From: HK1 sp965221725
GTDB taxonomy: Bacteria; Pseudomonadota; Gammaproteobacteria; HK1
NCBI GenBank assembly: GCA_965221725.1
Contig: OZ244909.1
Coordinates: forward strand, 4,030,001 to 4,094,000
Reading direction: 5' to 3'
Length of the DNA stretch: 64,000 nt
Shown here: positions 43,809-52,775 of the stretch, piece by piece
Layout: each line of letters opens with the position of its first letter
How positions within the stretch are numbered: the first letter of the stretch is position 1
The notes under the pieces: generated by a model
What the model was told of the DNA's origin: nothing
The model's input: only the letters and a program-made list of their open reading frames with translations
Databases searched by the model: none
Made by a program: the position numbers and the translations under genes

Positions 43809-44465
43809 GTGCTCGATCGCGTGATTCGTTTTCTCCTTCTGTGCGAAGGGACTTCGGACCGGGCGTTGGTTCCACACCTCCGTCAGCTATTGTCTTACTG
43901 TGGGGCGGCGGAGGTGGTGGGGACAGCGGTTGCGCTTGCCAGCATACGCGATCCAGGAGAAGGTGGAGCTTCGGTGCTGGAGAGAAAGATGCGGGTTGTA
44001 CTCTCCACGGAGTCCGAGTTCGATGTGCTCTTCGTCCACCGCGACGCCGACTCGGCCGGAGTCGAAGCGCGTGCGGGGGAGATTGCCCAAGCGGCGTGCA
44101 ATGCGGAATTGGCGATAGAACGAGTCAACGTCATTCCCGTCAGAACGACGGAGGCATGGATTCTGCTGGATGAGACCGAAATTCGCAGAGTCGCCGGAAA
44201 CCCGAGAGGAAGACAACCGCTGAACCTGCCGCGACCTTCAAAAGTCGAGCAGGCAGGAGATCCCAAGTCGATTCTGAAGGCCGCGCTCGTTGCGGCCAGC
44301 GATTGCCAAGGCCATCGTCTCAGAAAATTCCGGAAGAAATTTCAGCAGCATCGGCGAATTCTGCTGGAGCGACTCCCGGTGGGGGGCGCTCTCGCTGAAG
44401 TACCTGCCTGGGCTCGGCTCAGACAGGAAATTTCCGATCTCGTTTCCCGGACCGCCTCCGCATGA
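43809..44465 (+). CDS. TOPRIM-like (DUF4276-type) protein, partner of the AAA ATPase
   Basis: 218 residues from the GTG at 43809. LLLCEGTSDRALVPHLRQLL has the TOPRIM-like Glu (EGTSD, about residues 13-17) and FDVLFVHRDADSAGVEARAG has the Asp-x-Asp (HRDAD). RTTEAWILLDETEIRRVAG is the family's middle motif. These residues bind metal in OLD-family and topoisomerase-primase nucleases, so it is a candidate nuclease controlled by the ATPase encoded directly upstream. No membrane segments. Confidence 0.72.
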   Translation: MLDRVIRFLLLCEGTSDRALVPHLRQLLSYCGAAEVVGTAVALASIRDPGEGGASVLERKMRVVLSTESEFDVLFVHRDADSAGVEARAGEIAQAACNAELAIERVNVIPVRTTEAWILLDETEIRRVAGNPRGRQPLNLPRPSKVEQAGDPKSILKAALVAASDCQGHRLRKFRKKFQQHRRILLERLPVGGALAEVPAWARLRQEISDLVSRTASA

Positions 44466-44584
44466 GAATGCGATTGGCTGTGTCCGACTTCCGCTACTGC
44501 GTCAACGCACGTGTTGTCTCGGACGTTCCGACATCGGGAAAGATCGAGCGCGCTCGTTCATCACCGCATGGCGGCAGCCCCTGA

Positions 44585-45460
44585 ATGACCGATTTGACGG
44601 ATAGCCTCCCTCGGCACAAGGACGATTTCGGGCGGGTCTACGATCTGGAGGACCCGAGTCCGTACTTCACCGCGCTGAGGCCGTCCGACTACCGCATGCC
44701 GGCGGTGCTCGCGGGAGCGCTGAAGGCCATGCATGGTCCGATGTGCGCCGCCCGCGGTACGGGCGAGCGCTTGCGGGTGCTGGACTTCGCCTGCGGCTAT
44801 GGAGCCATCGGGGCGCTGCTGCGTCACGATATCGGCATGGCGGATCTCTACGCTTGCTATGGCGGACAACGATGGCGGTCGGCCGATGCTCGGCGGTACT
44901 GGGCGGACGATGCCGCTTTCTTCGCCGCGCGACGTTCGGTGTCCGCAGCTTTCGAGATCGGTGGTGTCGATATCGCCGGAGTCGCGCTGGAGTACGCCGC
45001 TGCGCTCGGTTTTCTCGACCTGGCCTTCCACGAGAACCTGCTCGAGAACGCTCCGAGCGACGATCTGAAGCGTTTCCTTCGCGGGGTGGACCTGATCGTC
45101 GAGAGCGGTTCGCTGGGCGATCTGCTGCCGAGTGTTTTCGAGCGCATTCTGGATCTCTGCGACGATGTGCCCCGGCCCTGGTTCATCTACGGCCCCCGCC
45201 CCGACGTGGACTGGGCGCCGCTGAACGCGTTGTGGAAATCGCGGGGATATCGGGCCGAGAGCCTCGGCGCCGGATCGATTCGCTACCGCAAGGCGCTGGC
45301 GGCGGAGGAACAGGCGGACATGCTCCGTCTCACCCGCGCCCTCGGGAAGCGGGACGAGGCGGTGATGCGCGACGGCTACCTGCTGGTCGACATGACGCTG
45401 GCGCGCCCCCGGGCCGATGCCGGCAATCCGCCGATCGGGCGGCTGCGGGGCGGCTTGTGA
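44585..45460 (+). CDS. class I SAM-dependent methyltransferase, substrate unknown
   Basis: 291 residues. RLRVLDFACGYGAIGALLRH (about residues 62-81) is a SAM-binding motif I with a Cys-Gly-Tyr-Gly loop. VDIAGVALEYAAALGFLDLA and VDLIVESGSLGDLL continue the Rossmann fold. The N-terminal PSPYFTALRPSDYRMPAVLA resembles a cap region. No DNA-methylase catalytic motif is seen, so the substrate is probably a small molecule or protein. It lies between the ATPase/TOPRIM pair and radC. Confidence 0.65.
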   Translation: MTDLTDSLPRHKDDFGRVYDLEDPSPYFTALRPSDYRMPAVLAGALKAMHGPMCAARGTGERLRVLDFACGYGAIGALLRHDIGMADLYACYGGQRWRSADARRYWADDAAFFAARRSVSAAFEIGGVDIAGVALEYAAALGFLDLAFHENLLENAPSDDLKRFLRGVDLIVESGSLGDLLPSVFERILDLCDDVPRPWFIYGPRPDVDWAPLNALWKSRGYRAESLGAGSIRYRKALAAEEQADMLRLTRALGKRDEAVMRDGYLLVDMTLARPRADAGNPPIGRLRGGL

Positions 45461-45571
45461 CCGAGCGGGATCGGGGTCTCGGGGCGTCGGACCTTCTGCT
45501 GCTCTATCATGCTGTAGGGAGGACGGCCGGCTCTTGCGCCGCGGGTCCACACCAACCAGGAATCCCCACGG

Positions 45572-46255
45572 ATGGAACGGCCCCATTACCACGGCCATCG
45601 CAAGCGACTGCGCGAGCGCTTCCTGAAGAACGGTCTCGCGGGATTCGCGGAGCATGAGGTAGTCGAGTTGCTCCTCACTCTGGCGATTCCCCGCGCTGAC
45701 GTGAAGCAGCCCGCCAAGGCGTTGCTCGGGCGCTTCGGCAGTCTGCGAGGGGTACTGGACGCGCCACTGTCCGAGCTGCATTCGATCACCGGTGTCGGCG
45801 ATGTCGCCGCGGTTGCCCTGCACATCATCCGTGAATCGGCGACGCTCTACCTTCAGGAAGCGTCGGAGGAAGCGGAGGTGCTGCATGACCCGAAGCGGCT
45901 CGCCGACTTCTGGCGGATGCGGATTGGCGCTCTCAGGAACGAGGTATTCGCTGTCGCGTATCTGGATTCCGCGTACCGGCTATTGCGCAACGGTATCGAG
46001 ATTCTTCAGGAAGGGACGATCGACCGTGCCGCAGTGTATCCCCGCCGCGTTGTGGAAGCCGCGCTCAGACGCCAGGCGGCGGTGCTGGTGCTCGCACACA
46101 ACCATCCGAACGGCAACGTGGAGCCGAGCGAGCATGACAAGGTGCTCACGCGGGCTATCGTGCTGGCTGCGGAGACCATCAACCTTCGGGTGCTCGATCA
46201 CTTGATCGTGTCGCCGGAAGATGTCTTCAGCTTCAGGAAGGCGGGACTGTTGTGA
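45572..46255 (+). CDS. radC: RadC family JAB-domain protein
   Basis: 227 residues. The N-terminal helix-hairpin-helix region is HYHGHRKRLRERFLKNGLAG and SITGVGDVAAVALHIIRESA. The C-terminal MPN/JAMM domain has LAHNHPNGNVEPSEHDKVLT (about residues 169-188), the H-x-H...D metal-site pattern. RadC proteins occur often near mobile and defence genes; the reaction is not settled. It is of normal length and unbroken, beside the decayed restriction-modification locus. Confidence 0.88.
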   Translation: MERPHYHGHRKRLRERFLKNGLAGFAEHEVVELLLTLAIPRADVKQPAKALLGRFGSLRGVLDAPLSELHSITGVGDVAAVALHIIRESATLYLQEASEEAEVLHDPKRLADFWRMRIGALRNEVFAVAYLDSAYRLLRNGIEILQEGTIDRAAVYPRRVVEAALRRQAAVLVLAHNHPNGNVEPSEHDKVLTRAIVLAAETINLRVLDHLIVSPEDVFSFRKAGLL

Positions 46256-46367
46256 GCATCGCGCCTGCTATTCTGCAACACTGCCGGAGCTTGCGGGGAT
46301 TCGCATCACTCTCTTCCACTGCATGCGACTGCGCTACGTGGTGTCCTCAACGCCAAGGAGGGGCCTG

Positions 46368-46532
46368 ATGAGCACCAAGAACGAGCGACGGGAGAATGTG
46401 CTCATGGTCCTGCCATGTCACCCGAAACGAGTGTATGAGGTAAGCTGGCGCTCCGACGCGGCCGTGGGTCGGGAACACGCTGGAAGGTACGCGGTCGCGA
46501 TTCCGCCTGAGGTGGCGATTTGCCGGGAATAA
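46368..46532 (+). CDS. hypothetical small protein
   Basis: 54 residues: MSTKNERRENVLMVLPCHPK and RVYEVSWRSDAAVGREHAGR are visible. No family recognised, no signal or membrane segment. The main support is a strong AAGGAGGGG seven bases before the ATG. It could be a real small gene or the start of an eroded one; the frame ends just before the remnant at 46600-46850. Confidence 0.4.
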   Translation: MSTKNERRENVLMVLPCHPKRVYEVSWRSDAAVGREHAGRYAVAIPPEVAICRE

Positions 46533-46599
46533 GATCCACATACGCCGTGCCAAGTCAGGGATGTGACCGGTGGGATCGGAGATTTGGAGACGCTGCCCC

Positions 46600-46860
46600 G
46601 GGAATCACTGGGCAAGTCACCGAGCAAGTCGGCCTCTAAATTCGGCTGCTACAGGCGATATCGGATGAAATTACCGGGCAGAGCATGTGGGATGCCCTGA
46701 GCTTGAATCACCGTGACTATTTCAAAAAGTCCACCTGCTTCCGGCCCTGCGAGCCGATCTGATCGAAATGACCATTCCGGACAAATCGCGCAGCAGGGAG
46801 CGGCGATACCGCTTAATGCCGGCGGGAAGCGAGTACCTGAAGCAAGTCGAGGGAGGAACG
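46600..46860 (+). pseudogene. C-terminal remnant of a Fic- or AlbA_2-type protein (winged-helix tail)
   Basis: Read in pieces, the segment gives ITGQVTEQVGL, a TAA, then LLQAISDEITGQSMWDALSL with NHRDYFKKS, a frameshift, and LLPALRADLIEMTIPDKSRS with RERRYRLMPAG. The GQVT repeat followed by a helix-turn-helix and the EMTIPDKP-type end is the usual C-terminus of Fic and RecG-like AlbA_2 proteins. At least two lesions and the missing N-terminus make it a relic. It abuts the start of the mod-like gene. Confidence 0.6.
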
Positions 46861-46864
46861 GTAA

Positions 46865-48691
46865 ATGTCGAAGATCGACATCACGAGGACCGAGCTGATA
46901 TGGCCGGGCAAGTACAACGAGGACGGTACGCGCAAGGAAGTTCCCCGCGTCAATCTACCGTTTCAGGTTATCGAGACAGTCAACGAGAGTCGTGCCACAC
47001 GCGAGGCGAAGAAGGGCGGTGTGCAGGGATCGCTTTTTGACTTCTACGAAGGCAATGAGGGTGAAACGTTCGAGGAGAGGTGGAGGAACAAGCTCATCTG
47101 GGGGGACAACTTGCTTGTGATGAGCTCGCTTCTGGAGAAATTCGCAGGGAAAATTGATCTGATCTACATCGATCCGCCGTTTGCTACGGGATCCGACTTC
47201 TCGTTCACTGCGCAGATCGGTGAATCTGGTGTCGAGCTGAATAAGGAGCAGACATTAATTGAGGAAAAAGTGTACCGAGATACTTGGGGTGCTGGCACAG
47301 CGTCATATCTCGACATGATGCAAATGCGGCTTCAATTGCTCAGAGATATATTAAGTCCTACAGGTAGCATTATTCTCCACTGTGATTTCTGACTTTCTCA
47401 TTTACTTGGCGCAATTCTTGATGAAATATTCGGAGGCGGAGATCGAGAATCACGTACAGATGAACCGGGTTTTAGAAATGAAATAATGTGGCTATATGGC
47501 TTGGGCGGATCAAGTTCGAAGTGTTATCCAAAGAAACATGATTGTTTACTTTGGTACTCAAAATCCAATCGGTGGTTTTTTGAACCTCCAATGGTACCGG
47601 CAACATCTCAGAGAATGAAGGGGCAGAATAAGAAATGTCCTGATTATTGGGATATTCCGAATATTAATAATATGGCTGATGAGCGTACGGGCTATCCAAC
47701 ACAGAAACCAGAGGAATTACTGAATAGGATCATCTCTGCACATTCACGTTCAGGAGAACTTGTCGCTGATTTATTTTGTGGTTCCGGAACAACTCTCGCA
47801 GTCGCCGAGAAACTTGGCCGCCGCTGGATCGGATGTGATTTGGGACGATGGGGTATTCATGTAACCCGTAAAAGATTGCTCAGTATCGAGAACTGTAAGC
47901 CTTTTGAAGTATTAAACCTCGGTAAATATGAACGCCAATACTGGCATGGTGTTACCTTCGGAAAATGCGAAGATAATCTCGGTGAATATAATAATAAGCT
48001 GGCCACAGAAAAGGCACTCTACGAGTACTTGGCGTTTATACTTGAACTCTACGGCGCCCGGCCGGTGGTGGGTATGATTTATTTGCATGGAAAAAAAGGT
48101 AGGGCCATGGTCCATATCGGTCCCGTGGATGCACCAGTGACCATTAGTGAGATTGATTCTGCGATAGAGGAATGTCTCCGTCTGAAACAACACGATCTGC
48201 ATGTTCTCGGTTGGGAATGGGAAATGGGTCTTCAGGATCTCATGGTTCAGGAAGCAAGGAACAGAGGTATCAATCTCTTGATGTTGCAGATCCCACGTGA
48301 GGTCATGGAGCAGCAGGCAGTTGACAAGGGCGATGTTTGCTTCTTTGAGCTGGCTTATCTGGATGCTGCGATCAAAATATCGAAGAAACTTACCGCACAG
48401 GTGATGCTCAAGAATTTCGTTATTTCCAACGCAGAGTTCATTCCGAACGAGGTACGTAGTAAGATAGAAAAGTGGTCCGACTACATCGATTATTGGGCAG
48501 TGGATTGGAATTTTCGCAACGATACCTTCATGCAGGGATGGGAGGCGTATCGTACCCGAAAGGATCGGTCGCTTTGCCTGGCTTCTGCTCCGCACAAGTA
48601 TGAGAAGCAGGGAAAATACCGAATTCTGGTCAAGGTCATCGACATCTTCGGCAACGATACTTCGCAGGCGTTCGAAGTGAAGGTGAAATAG
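46865..48691 (+). pseudogene. type III-like adenine-specific DNA methyltransferase (Mod) gene with one in-frame TGA
   Basis: The full frame is 608 codons with a single stop at 47390-47392. The 5' half has LIYIDPPFATGSDFSFTAQI (motif IV DPPF) and SPTGSIILHCDF. After the TGA the same frame continues LSHLLGAILDEIFGGGD, YPTQKPEELLNRIISAHSRS and LVADLFCGSGTTLAVAEKLG (motif I), the beta-class order. The stop stands where relatives have Arg or His, consistent with CGA to TGA. The 3' two thirds are clearly AT-richer than the window. Its partner restriction gene starts two bases later. GGGAGG precedes the ATG. Confidence 0.85.
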
Positions 48692-48693
48692 CC

Positions 48694-48755
48694 ATGGCGA
48701 GGACCTTTATCCACTACAACCAGGAACTTCCGGAGATTCTGGAGCGACGACCATG
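48694..48755 (+). pseudogene. 5' fragment of the Res-type helicase gene
   Basis: From the ATG at 48694 the frame reads MARTFIHYNQELPEILERRP and meets IS copy 3. After removing the IS and one copy of the 10-bp duplication, it continues in frame as WESPTSHLIKDDSAPMGWRE into the large reading frame at 50016. The original gene therefore started here, two bases after the mod stop, and lost its first 20 or so codons to the insertion. Confidence 0.85.
48746..48755. repeat. target-site duplication of IS copy 3, left
   Basis: GACGACCATG directly before the IS end CAGGGTGACC; the same ten bases are at 49987-49996. Confidence 0.95.
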
Positions 48756-49986
48756 CAGGGTGACCGCATATAAAGTCATTGTCCCATCAACAACTTATCT
48801 CGGAAGGCATCGTTCAGAGCGGCCCGGACTCTCTTGCGCCTATAGCTCATTTTCGTCTTCTCGCGCTTGAGTAGGTTCATCGCCATGTGACGAATCACCC
48901 CGATGTTGTGAGGCGCATTGCCTCGACGAATCCGGCTTGCGTCTTCGCGAAACGTCACGTCCAACCGCCAGTGCAACCCGTTCTCGATACTCCAATGTGA
49001 ACGCACCGCCCGTTGAAACACCTTCACGTCATCAAGCGAGGTGATGTAGTAGCGCCGCTCAACACTGACACGCCCTCCACAATGACGTTCCGACTCCACC
49101 ATTCCCATCGCTTTCAGTCCCTTCCACTTCCCGACACCCGACAACGCACCAAGGTCCGTGGACAAGAAATAGCTCCGGTGCTCAATCCGCCCGTGACCTT
49201 CGTCGCAAGTCGCCTCGTGCCCCATCTCCGAACCGCCAAAGTCGCACCGCTCCGCCGCCTCGAAATACGCCCGAACCTCGCGCTCCAATTCCGGCTGATT
49301 GCGCTTCAGCGCCAACACGTAATCCCCACCGCCTTTCTTGACCTGCTTCGCGATCGCGCGTTGGCACCCCATCGCATCCAGCGTCACGATACACCCCTTC
49401 AATTGAAGCTTCTCCAGCAACTCCGGCACCGCCACGATCTCGTTCGACTTCTCGTCGGTTTTCACCTGCCCAAGCACCACCCCATTGCGACACGCCCAGG
49501 CACTGACCATATGCAGCGCCTTCACCCCTCGCTTGCGATCATGGGTGCGTCGATGCGTCTTGCCATCGAGCGCAATGATCTCACCGTCGCTGAGCTTGAC
49601 CACGTCCTCCATCCAACTGAGAAAGCACGCCTGAAACCCACTGACCGACAACGCCGAGATGATGCGGGCAATCGTGTCATCGACCGGGACCCCATTGGCC
49701 AGCGGGACATAACGACGTAACCAGTCCAGCTTTGCGCGACCGAACTCCTCGATGTCGCACCAACCTTCGGCCCCACTGAGCACCGCGCACACGCACAGCA
49801 CGATGACATCAATCAACTCATGCTTCTTGTTCCGGTCGACGCGCGGGTCTTCCAACTTCGAGAAATGTTCGATCAGACCCTCGGGGGCACTGTTGTCCAT
49901 TGCTGATCACGTTCCTCTCCTTGGCCAGAGTGGCATTAGATCACAGAATGCACTGATTTACATGGGATTTTAGTGATCTTGCCCTG
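48756..49986 (-). mobile_element. ISAs1-family insertion sequence, copy 3 (complete)
   Basis: A 1231-bp element with the same ends as copy 2 (CAGGGTGACCGCATATAAAG here on the left; CAGGGCAAGATCAC inverted on the right) and a perfect 10-bp duplication GACGACCATG. It splits the restriction-helicase gene after about 20 codons and is transcribed against it. Its transposase is identical to copies 1 and 2. Confidence 0.96.
48776..49900 (-). CDS. ISAs1-family DDE transposase, copy 3
   Basis: Intact 374-residue transposase identical in protein sequence to copies 1 and 2. It has the ISAs1-type N-terminal domain, then the DDE core (IALDGKTHRR, VTLDAMGCQR, HWSIENGLHWRLDVTF). Starts with ATG at 49900 on the minus strand. 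The three identical genes imply that all copies spread within a short time. Confidence 0.95.
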   Translation of the reverse strand: MDNSAPEGLIEHFSKLEDPRVDRNKKHELIDVIVLCVCAVLSGAEGWCDIEEFGRAKLDWLRRYVPLANGVPVDDTIARIISALSVSGFQACFLSWMEDVVKLSDGEIIALDGKTHRRTHDRKRGVKALHMVSAWACRNGVVLGQVKTDEKSNEIVAVPELLEKLQLKGCIVTLDAMGCQRAIAKQVKKGGGDYVLALKRNQPELEREVRAYFEAAERCDFGGSEMGHEATCDEGHGRIEHRSYFLSTDLGALSGVGKWKGLKAMGMVESERHCGGRVSVERRYYITSLDDVKVFQRAVRSHWSIENGLHWRLDVTFREDASRIRRGNAPHNIGVIRHMAMNLLKREKTKMSYRRKRVRAALNDAFRDKLLMGQ

Positions 49987-49996
49987 GACGACCATG
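49987..49996. repeat. target-site duplication of IS copy 3, right
   Basis: GACGACCATG, the second copy of the 10-bp duplication. It encodes part of ERRPW of the interrupted helicase. Confidence 0.95.
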
Positions 49997-50015
49997 GGAG
50001 AGCCCGACCTCTCAC

Positions 50016-52775
50016 TTGATAAAGGATGACAGTGCGCCCATGGGGTGGCGTGAGGACGATTCCGGCCGTCGCCCGAGTCGACTTCTACTGCCGCCGAAGA
50101 TTCGCGAAGAGGTGAACACATGGCGTGGCGGAGGTTATCTCGGTGCCTCCGACGTAACCCGCCGGCTGTTCGAGTACTGGTTCGAAGAGGATCACGAAAT
50201 TACAGGATTCGACGCCCCGTTTCGATACTACTTCTGTCAGCGCGAGGCGATCGAGACCTTGGTCTGGTTGGTGGAAGTTGGCGGTCAACGCGACGTGAAA
50301 GCGCTCCTTGAGACGTATGCGACGCTCACTCGGAGAGATTTGATATCGAAGAACATCGAATTTCAGACGGCGATGGACGGAAGGCGGCAGCTTCGCCGAT
50401 ACGTGCCGGAACTGGATCGGGAAGGCGTGCAGGACTTGCCGCCCGAAAACCTGCTCCGTCTCGCGTTTAAGATGGCCACGGGATCGGGCAAGACTTGGGT
50501 GATGGCGATGACGATTGTCTGGTCTCATCTGCACAAACAGCACGTTTCCGGCTCGCACCTATCCACGAACTTCCTCGTCGTGGCGCCTAATGTGATCGTG
50601 TATCAGCGCCTGGAAAGGGATTTTGCCGACAATCGAATCTTCCACCGACTGCCGCTGGTTCCGCCTGAGTGGAAGGGCGCGTTCTCGCAGAAGGTGATTC
50701 TCCGTGGCGACGCTGCCGAGCCGACTCAGGCGGGAAATCTCTTTCTGGCCAACATCCAGCAACTCTATGAATCGCGCGACGAGGAGTGGACGGCGGTGAA
50801 CGCGGTCGAGGCACTTCTGGGCAAGAGACCCGCGCAAAATCTTGTGTCGCCCGCCCAACGCTCCATGCTGGAGCGAATCAAGTCGCTCAGGGATCTCGTG
50901 GTGCTGAACGATGAAGCACACCACGTCCATGACGAGGAGCTCGCCTGGAGCAAATCACTTCTGACCATTCACGATGCGCTCCCGCACGGCTTGGGTGCAT
51001 GGCTCGATTTCTCCGCCACGCCCAAGGATCAGAATGGCATGTACTTCCCGTGGACAATCGTGGATTACCCCTTGGCACAGGCGGTGGAGGACCGCATCGT
51101 CAAGGCGCCCATCATCGTGACCAGCGGCAGCCAGCCCGCCGAAGACCCCGACGGTGTGACGAAGGAAAACGTAGCGGAAAAGTACGGCTATTGGCTGCAG
51201 GCTGCGGTCAAGCGCTGGAAGCAGCATCGGAAGATGTACAGGAAGCTGGACATCAGACCGGTGCTCTTCATCATGGCGGAGAAGAACGCGTACGCCGACG
51301 CCTTGGGCGAATACCTGTGGAAGACGAAAGGGCTTGGCTTTCGGGAATCCGAGGTGCTCGTCATCCACACCGACGCGGCGGGTGAGATCAGGAAGAAGGA
51401 TCTCGATAAGGCTCGACAGGTGGCGCGGGAGATCGATCAGGCGGAGAACCGGATCAAGGCCATCGTCAGCGTCATGATGCTGCGTGAGGGATGGGATGTC
51501 CGCAACGTGACGGTGGTGCTGGGGTTGCGTCCGTTCACCGCCAAGGCGGAGATTCTCCCGGAACAGGTCATCGGCCGCGGTCTGCGTCTGATGACGCAGG
51601 TGAGTCCGGATCGCACGCAGACTCTGGAGGTGCTCGGCACCCGTAACCTGCTCAATGTCCTGCGTGAGCAACTGGAAGCCGAAGGGGTTGGCGTGGTGGC
51701 CACGACGGCCAATCCGCCCTCACCGATCATCATTGAGCCGGTGCAGGAGCGGCTGAAATACGACATCGCCATCCCCATCACCAAACCGAGTCTGGAGCAC
51801 GACTTCCGGAGGCTGTCTGATCTGCGGGTGCAATCGCTCGAACCGATTTTCGACCAGGAAGACATCGATGAGCGATATCGCATCAGGCTGAAGCTGGAGT
51901 TCGCCCCCACGGAAACCGAAGTGCACCAGGAGGATATCGCCGGCGGTTTGTTGCCCACCCAGGAGCTTCTGGCCGACATTACCAACCGGGTTGCCGGAAA
52001 GACGGGTCTCACCAACCGCTTCGCGGAGTTGTATCCGCTGGTTCGCGACTACGTCAGAGGACGTTGTTTCGGACGAGAGATCGAATTGGACGACGACGCT
52101 CCTCGATTTCATCTGGATCGGCTGGAAATCAAGGAGGGCATCGCCGGATACCTGACCCGGAAGATCGCCCAACTCACCATTGAGCACCGAAAGATCGAAT
52201 TCGACAGGCGGGACTTTCGTCTGTCCGAGACCAAGCCCTTCAGTTGGCGGCGGAACCTGCCGCCTCTGGAAGCGAGGAAGACAGTCTTCAACTTCGTGGC
52301 CACCTATAACGACTTCGAGCGGATCTTCGCAGAATTTCTGGACCGTGCCGGCGATGTCCTGCGTTTTGCGGCATTGGGCACCACGGAACAGGGTAGCTCC
52401 GGCACGTCCTTCCGCGTCGACTACCTCAAGGCAAGCGGCGCTATCGGCTTCTACTACCCCGACTGGGTCGCCGTACAGAAGGACCCGGAAGGCGCTGAAG
52501 TCAATTGGATTATCGAGACCAAGGGTCGGATTTGGGAAGGCACCGAGGAAAAGGACGCCGCCATGCGGGAGTGGTGCCGCCGCGTCACCGAGGCGACCGG
52601 CGTTTCATGGCTTTACATCCGGGTAGATCAGGCGGACTTCCGCTCAGATTTCACTACCCTCCGCGAACTCGTGTTCAAGGTAATCGGTAACATCATGTTT
52701 AGGGAACGAGATCGGCGGAACACCACCATGTCCCGTAAGGAAGTTCGGCAGGCGCTCGTCGAGGGCCGGCCCTGA
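50016..52775 (+). CDS. type III-like restriction helicase-nuclease (Res/BPTD_3080-like), N-terminus lost to IS copy 3
   Basis: 919 residues from a TTG at 50016, or slightly fewer from the ATG at 50040; the original start was at 48694. Superfamily 2 helicase motifs are intact: FKMATGSGKTWVMAMTIV (Walker A), VVLNDEAHHVHDEELAW (DEAH), LDFSATPKDQNG and EQVIGRGLRLMTQVSP (motif VI). The C-terminal PD-(D/E)XK nuclease is seen in GFYYPDWVAV and NWIIETKGRIWEG. It would cut DNA with the Mod subunit. As only about 40 residues before the helicase core are missing it may still fold, but its gene has lost the native start and coupling. Confidence 0.82.
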   Translation: MIKDDSAPMGWREDDSGRRPSRLLLPPKIREEVNTWRGGGYLGASDVTRRLFEYWFEEDHEITGFDAPFRYYFCQREAIETLVWLVEVGGQRDVKALLETYATLTRRDLISKNIEFQTAMDGRRQLRRYVPELDREGVQDLPPENLLRLAFKMATGSGKTWVMAMTIVWSHLHKQHVSGSHLSTNFLVVAPNVIVYQRLERDFADNRIFHRLPLVPPEWKGAFSQKVILRGDAAEPTQAGNLFLANIQQLYESRDEEWTAVNAVEALLGKRPAQNLVSPAQRSMLERIKSLRDLVVLNDEAHHVHDEELAWSKSLLTIHDALPHGLGAWLDFSATPKDQNGMYFPWTIVDYPLAQAVEDRIVKAPIIVTSGSQPAEDPDGVTKENVAEKYGYWLQAAVKRWKQHRKMYRKLDIRPVLFIMAEKNAYADALGEYLWKTKGLGFRESEVLVIHTDAAGEIRKKDLDKARQVAREIDQAENRIKAIVSVMMLREGWDVRNVTVVLGLRPFTAKAEILPEQVIGRGLRLMTQVSPDRTQTLEVLGTRNLLNVLREQLEAEGVGVVATTANPPSPIIIEPVQERLKYDIAIPITKPSLEHDFRRLSDLRVQSLEPIFDQEDIDERYRIRLKLEFAPTETEVHQEDIAGGLLPTQELLADITNRVAGKTGLTNRFAELYPLVRDYVRGRCFGREIELDDDAPRFHLDRLEIKEGIAGYLTRKIAQLTIEHRKIEFDRRDFRLSETKPFSWRRNLPPLEARKTVFNFVATYNDFERIFAEFLDRAGDVLRFAALGTTEQGSSGTSFRVDYLKASGAIGFYYPDWVAVQKDPEGAEVNWIIETKGRIWEGTEEKDAAMREWCRRVTEATGVSWLYIRVDQADFRSDFTTLRELVFKVIGNIMFRERDRRNTTMSRKEVRQALVEGRP

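Noticed and set aside
47390..47392. In-frame TGA in the mod-type methylase as a selenocysteine codon
   Set aside because: The site lies in HCDF-x-LSHLL, where relatives have Arg or His. The sequence after it is AT-rich with no SECIS-like stem.
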